DNA of 64,000 bases from Altibacter sp. (GTDB taxonomy: Bacteria > Bacteroidota > Bacteroidia > Flavobacteriales > Flavobacteriaceae): contig NZ_JAIOHK010000031.1 of the NCBI RefSeq assembly GCF_019913785.1, positions 1-64,000 on the forward strand, in the 5' to 3' direction. The translations under genes were made by a program, and so were the position numbers. Below, piece by piece: positions 63,237 through 64,000 of the stretch (the first letter of the stretch is position 1; every line of letters begins with the position of its first letter). The notes beneath the pieces are model-generated. The model searched no databases. It saw nothing but the letters and a program-made list of their open reading frames with translations, and had not been told where the DNA came from.

Positions 63237-64000
63237 ATGTTGCAAAGAACCATTAAGAATTTTACTCAGAATCCGAAGAACGATATCCTATCCGGACTTA
63301 CCGTTGCCTTGGCACTAGTTCCCGAAGCAGTGGCTTTTGCCTTTGTGGCAGGAATTGACCCCTTGGTGGGGCTCTACGGTGCCTTTATGATGGGCATAGT
63401 GACGTCACTCTTTGGAGGGCGTCCCGGAATGATCTCCGGTGCCACGGGAGCTATGGCAGTAGTGATGGTGCACCTTATTCAGAAAGGAAATGAAGTAGGA
63501 GATGCTTTGGCAACACCTGTTGAAAATCTTGGACTACAGTGGTTGTTTATTACCCTTTTGTTTGTTGGTCTCATACAGATTACTGCCGGTGTTTTCCGTC
63601 TGGGAAAATTTGTACGTTTAATTCCACACCCCGTAATGATGGGGTTTGTCAATGGATTGGCCATTGTCATATTTCTATCCCAACTCGGACTTTTTACTGA
63701 AAATATAAACGGAACACAACAATATATGCAGGGCAGTGCTCTTTGGGTCATGCTGGGTCTTGTAGGACTCACTATGGCTATTATGTATGGCCTTCCGAAG
63801 CTTACAAAAAAAATACCAGCAGCCTTAACCGCAATTATTGTCGTGGCTTGTATTACCATATTTGGGGGAATTGATGTGAGTACAGTGGGATCATTCATTA
63901 AAGATGGTGGTGGTGACGGTTTACAAGGTGGCTTACCCACTTTTCAAGACCAAATATTTACCCTAATATATACATTACAAGGACATTGGGAGTTAATTCT
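63237..64000 (+). CDS. SulP-family anion transporter (partial, runs off window)
   Basis: The first 254 codons of a SulP transporter; missing from the ORF track because the frame is open at the window end. It starts [53 protein letters not shown], the SulP N-terminal signature, then [18 protein letters not shown]. SulP proteins carry sulfate, bicarbonate, dicarboxylates or chloride; substrate is not readable here. A C-terminal STAS domain is expected beyond the window. Confidence 0.92.
   Translation, partial: MLQRTIKNFTQNPKNDILSGLTVALALVPEAVAFAFVAGIDPLVGLYGAFMMGIVTSLFGGRPGMISGATGAMAVVMVHLIQKGNEVGDALATPVENLGLQWLFITLLFVGLIQITAGVFRLGKFVRLIPHPVMMGFVNGLAIVIFLSQLGLFTENINGTQQYMQGSALWVMLGLVGLTMAIMYGLPKLTKKIPAALTAIIVVACITIFGGIDVSTVGSFIKDGGGDGLQGGLPTFQDQIFTLIYTLQGHWELI

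Noticed and set aside
1-64000. CRISPR arrays, prophage, rRNA genes, toxin-antitoxin pairs
   Set aside because: No regularly spaced repeats, phage structural genes, rRNA sequence or small toxin-antitoxin-like gene pairs were seen in the window.

Overview
The window is a typical stretch of a marine Flavobacteriaceae (Bacteroidota) chromosome. The evidence is AT-rich intergenic DNA, a near absence of Shine-Dalgarno sequences, many promoters of the Bacteroidota type (TTG, 18-21 bases, TAnnTTTG), a type IX secretion sorting tail on one protein, PUR-type (DUF3276) and DUF1573 proteins, SusC-free housekeeping content and a CrtI/CrtB/CrtZ/CrtYcd carotenoid cluster. Almost every ORF-track line longer than 120 codons is a real gene; most shorter ones are shadows.

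Layout: 1-711 holds two minus-strand promoters pointing out of the window and a structured RNA-like element. 712-3983 is the translation block thrS-infC-rpmI-rplT. 4116-12265 is an OmpA-type protein facing a long minus-strand series (amidotransferase-like secreted protein, dnaB, accA, EamA permease, lptG, tgt). 12441-16865 holds a split transketolase, an FKBP lipoprotein, an S4 protein, a PyrR-like phosphoribosyltransferase and aroK. 16984-17224 has tRNA-Lys(TTT) and tRNA-Leu(GAG), followed by a 50-bp perfect direct repeat. 17533-21994 is a B12-domain MerR regulator and the genes for zeaxanthin synthesis. 22761-26841 has a C1q-like secreted protein and a GH109-like / GHMP kinase / nucleotidyltransferase operon. 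26889-35715 (minus) holds aconitase, an acyltransferase, MoxR and three SurA/PpiD-like periplasmic chaperones. 35965-39217 holds a small coupled SRPBCC/unknown/DinB operon, an OmpH/Skp protein and guaB.

39299-44693 is the most irregular part. A porin / covalent-flavin protein / four-helix membrane protein operon is followed by a roughly 2-kb AT-rich insert. This insert carries a truncated M43 protease pseudogene and a leucine-rich-repeat T9SS protein, and it is bounded by two copies of the 3' tail of a haem-binding gene. 44697-53216 holds a 5'-nucleotidase lipoprotein, HMG-CoA lyase, a LysE exporter, pyrD, pepT, the nusB-DUF1573-yajC operon and leucine dehydrogenase. 53336-64000 holds an MsbA-like ABC exporter, a PUR protein, two exported metallopeptidases, and a three-gene run of a GCS2-type amino-acid ligase fused to CBS domains, an AstE/AspA-like deacylase and a SulP transporter that runs off the window.

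The best candidates for little-described biology are the GCS2-CBS/AstE/SulP run, the porin-flavin-membrane protein operon, the GH109-like/GHMP kinase/nucleotidyltransferase operon, the light/B12-type regulator with an inverted repeat over the crtI promoter, the insert at 42.2-44.2 kb, and a terminator overlapping the nusB promoter. All functions are inferred from reading the sequence; no database search was run.
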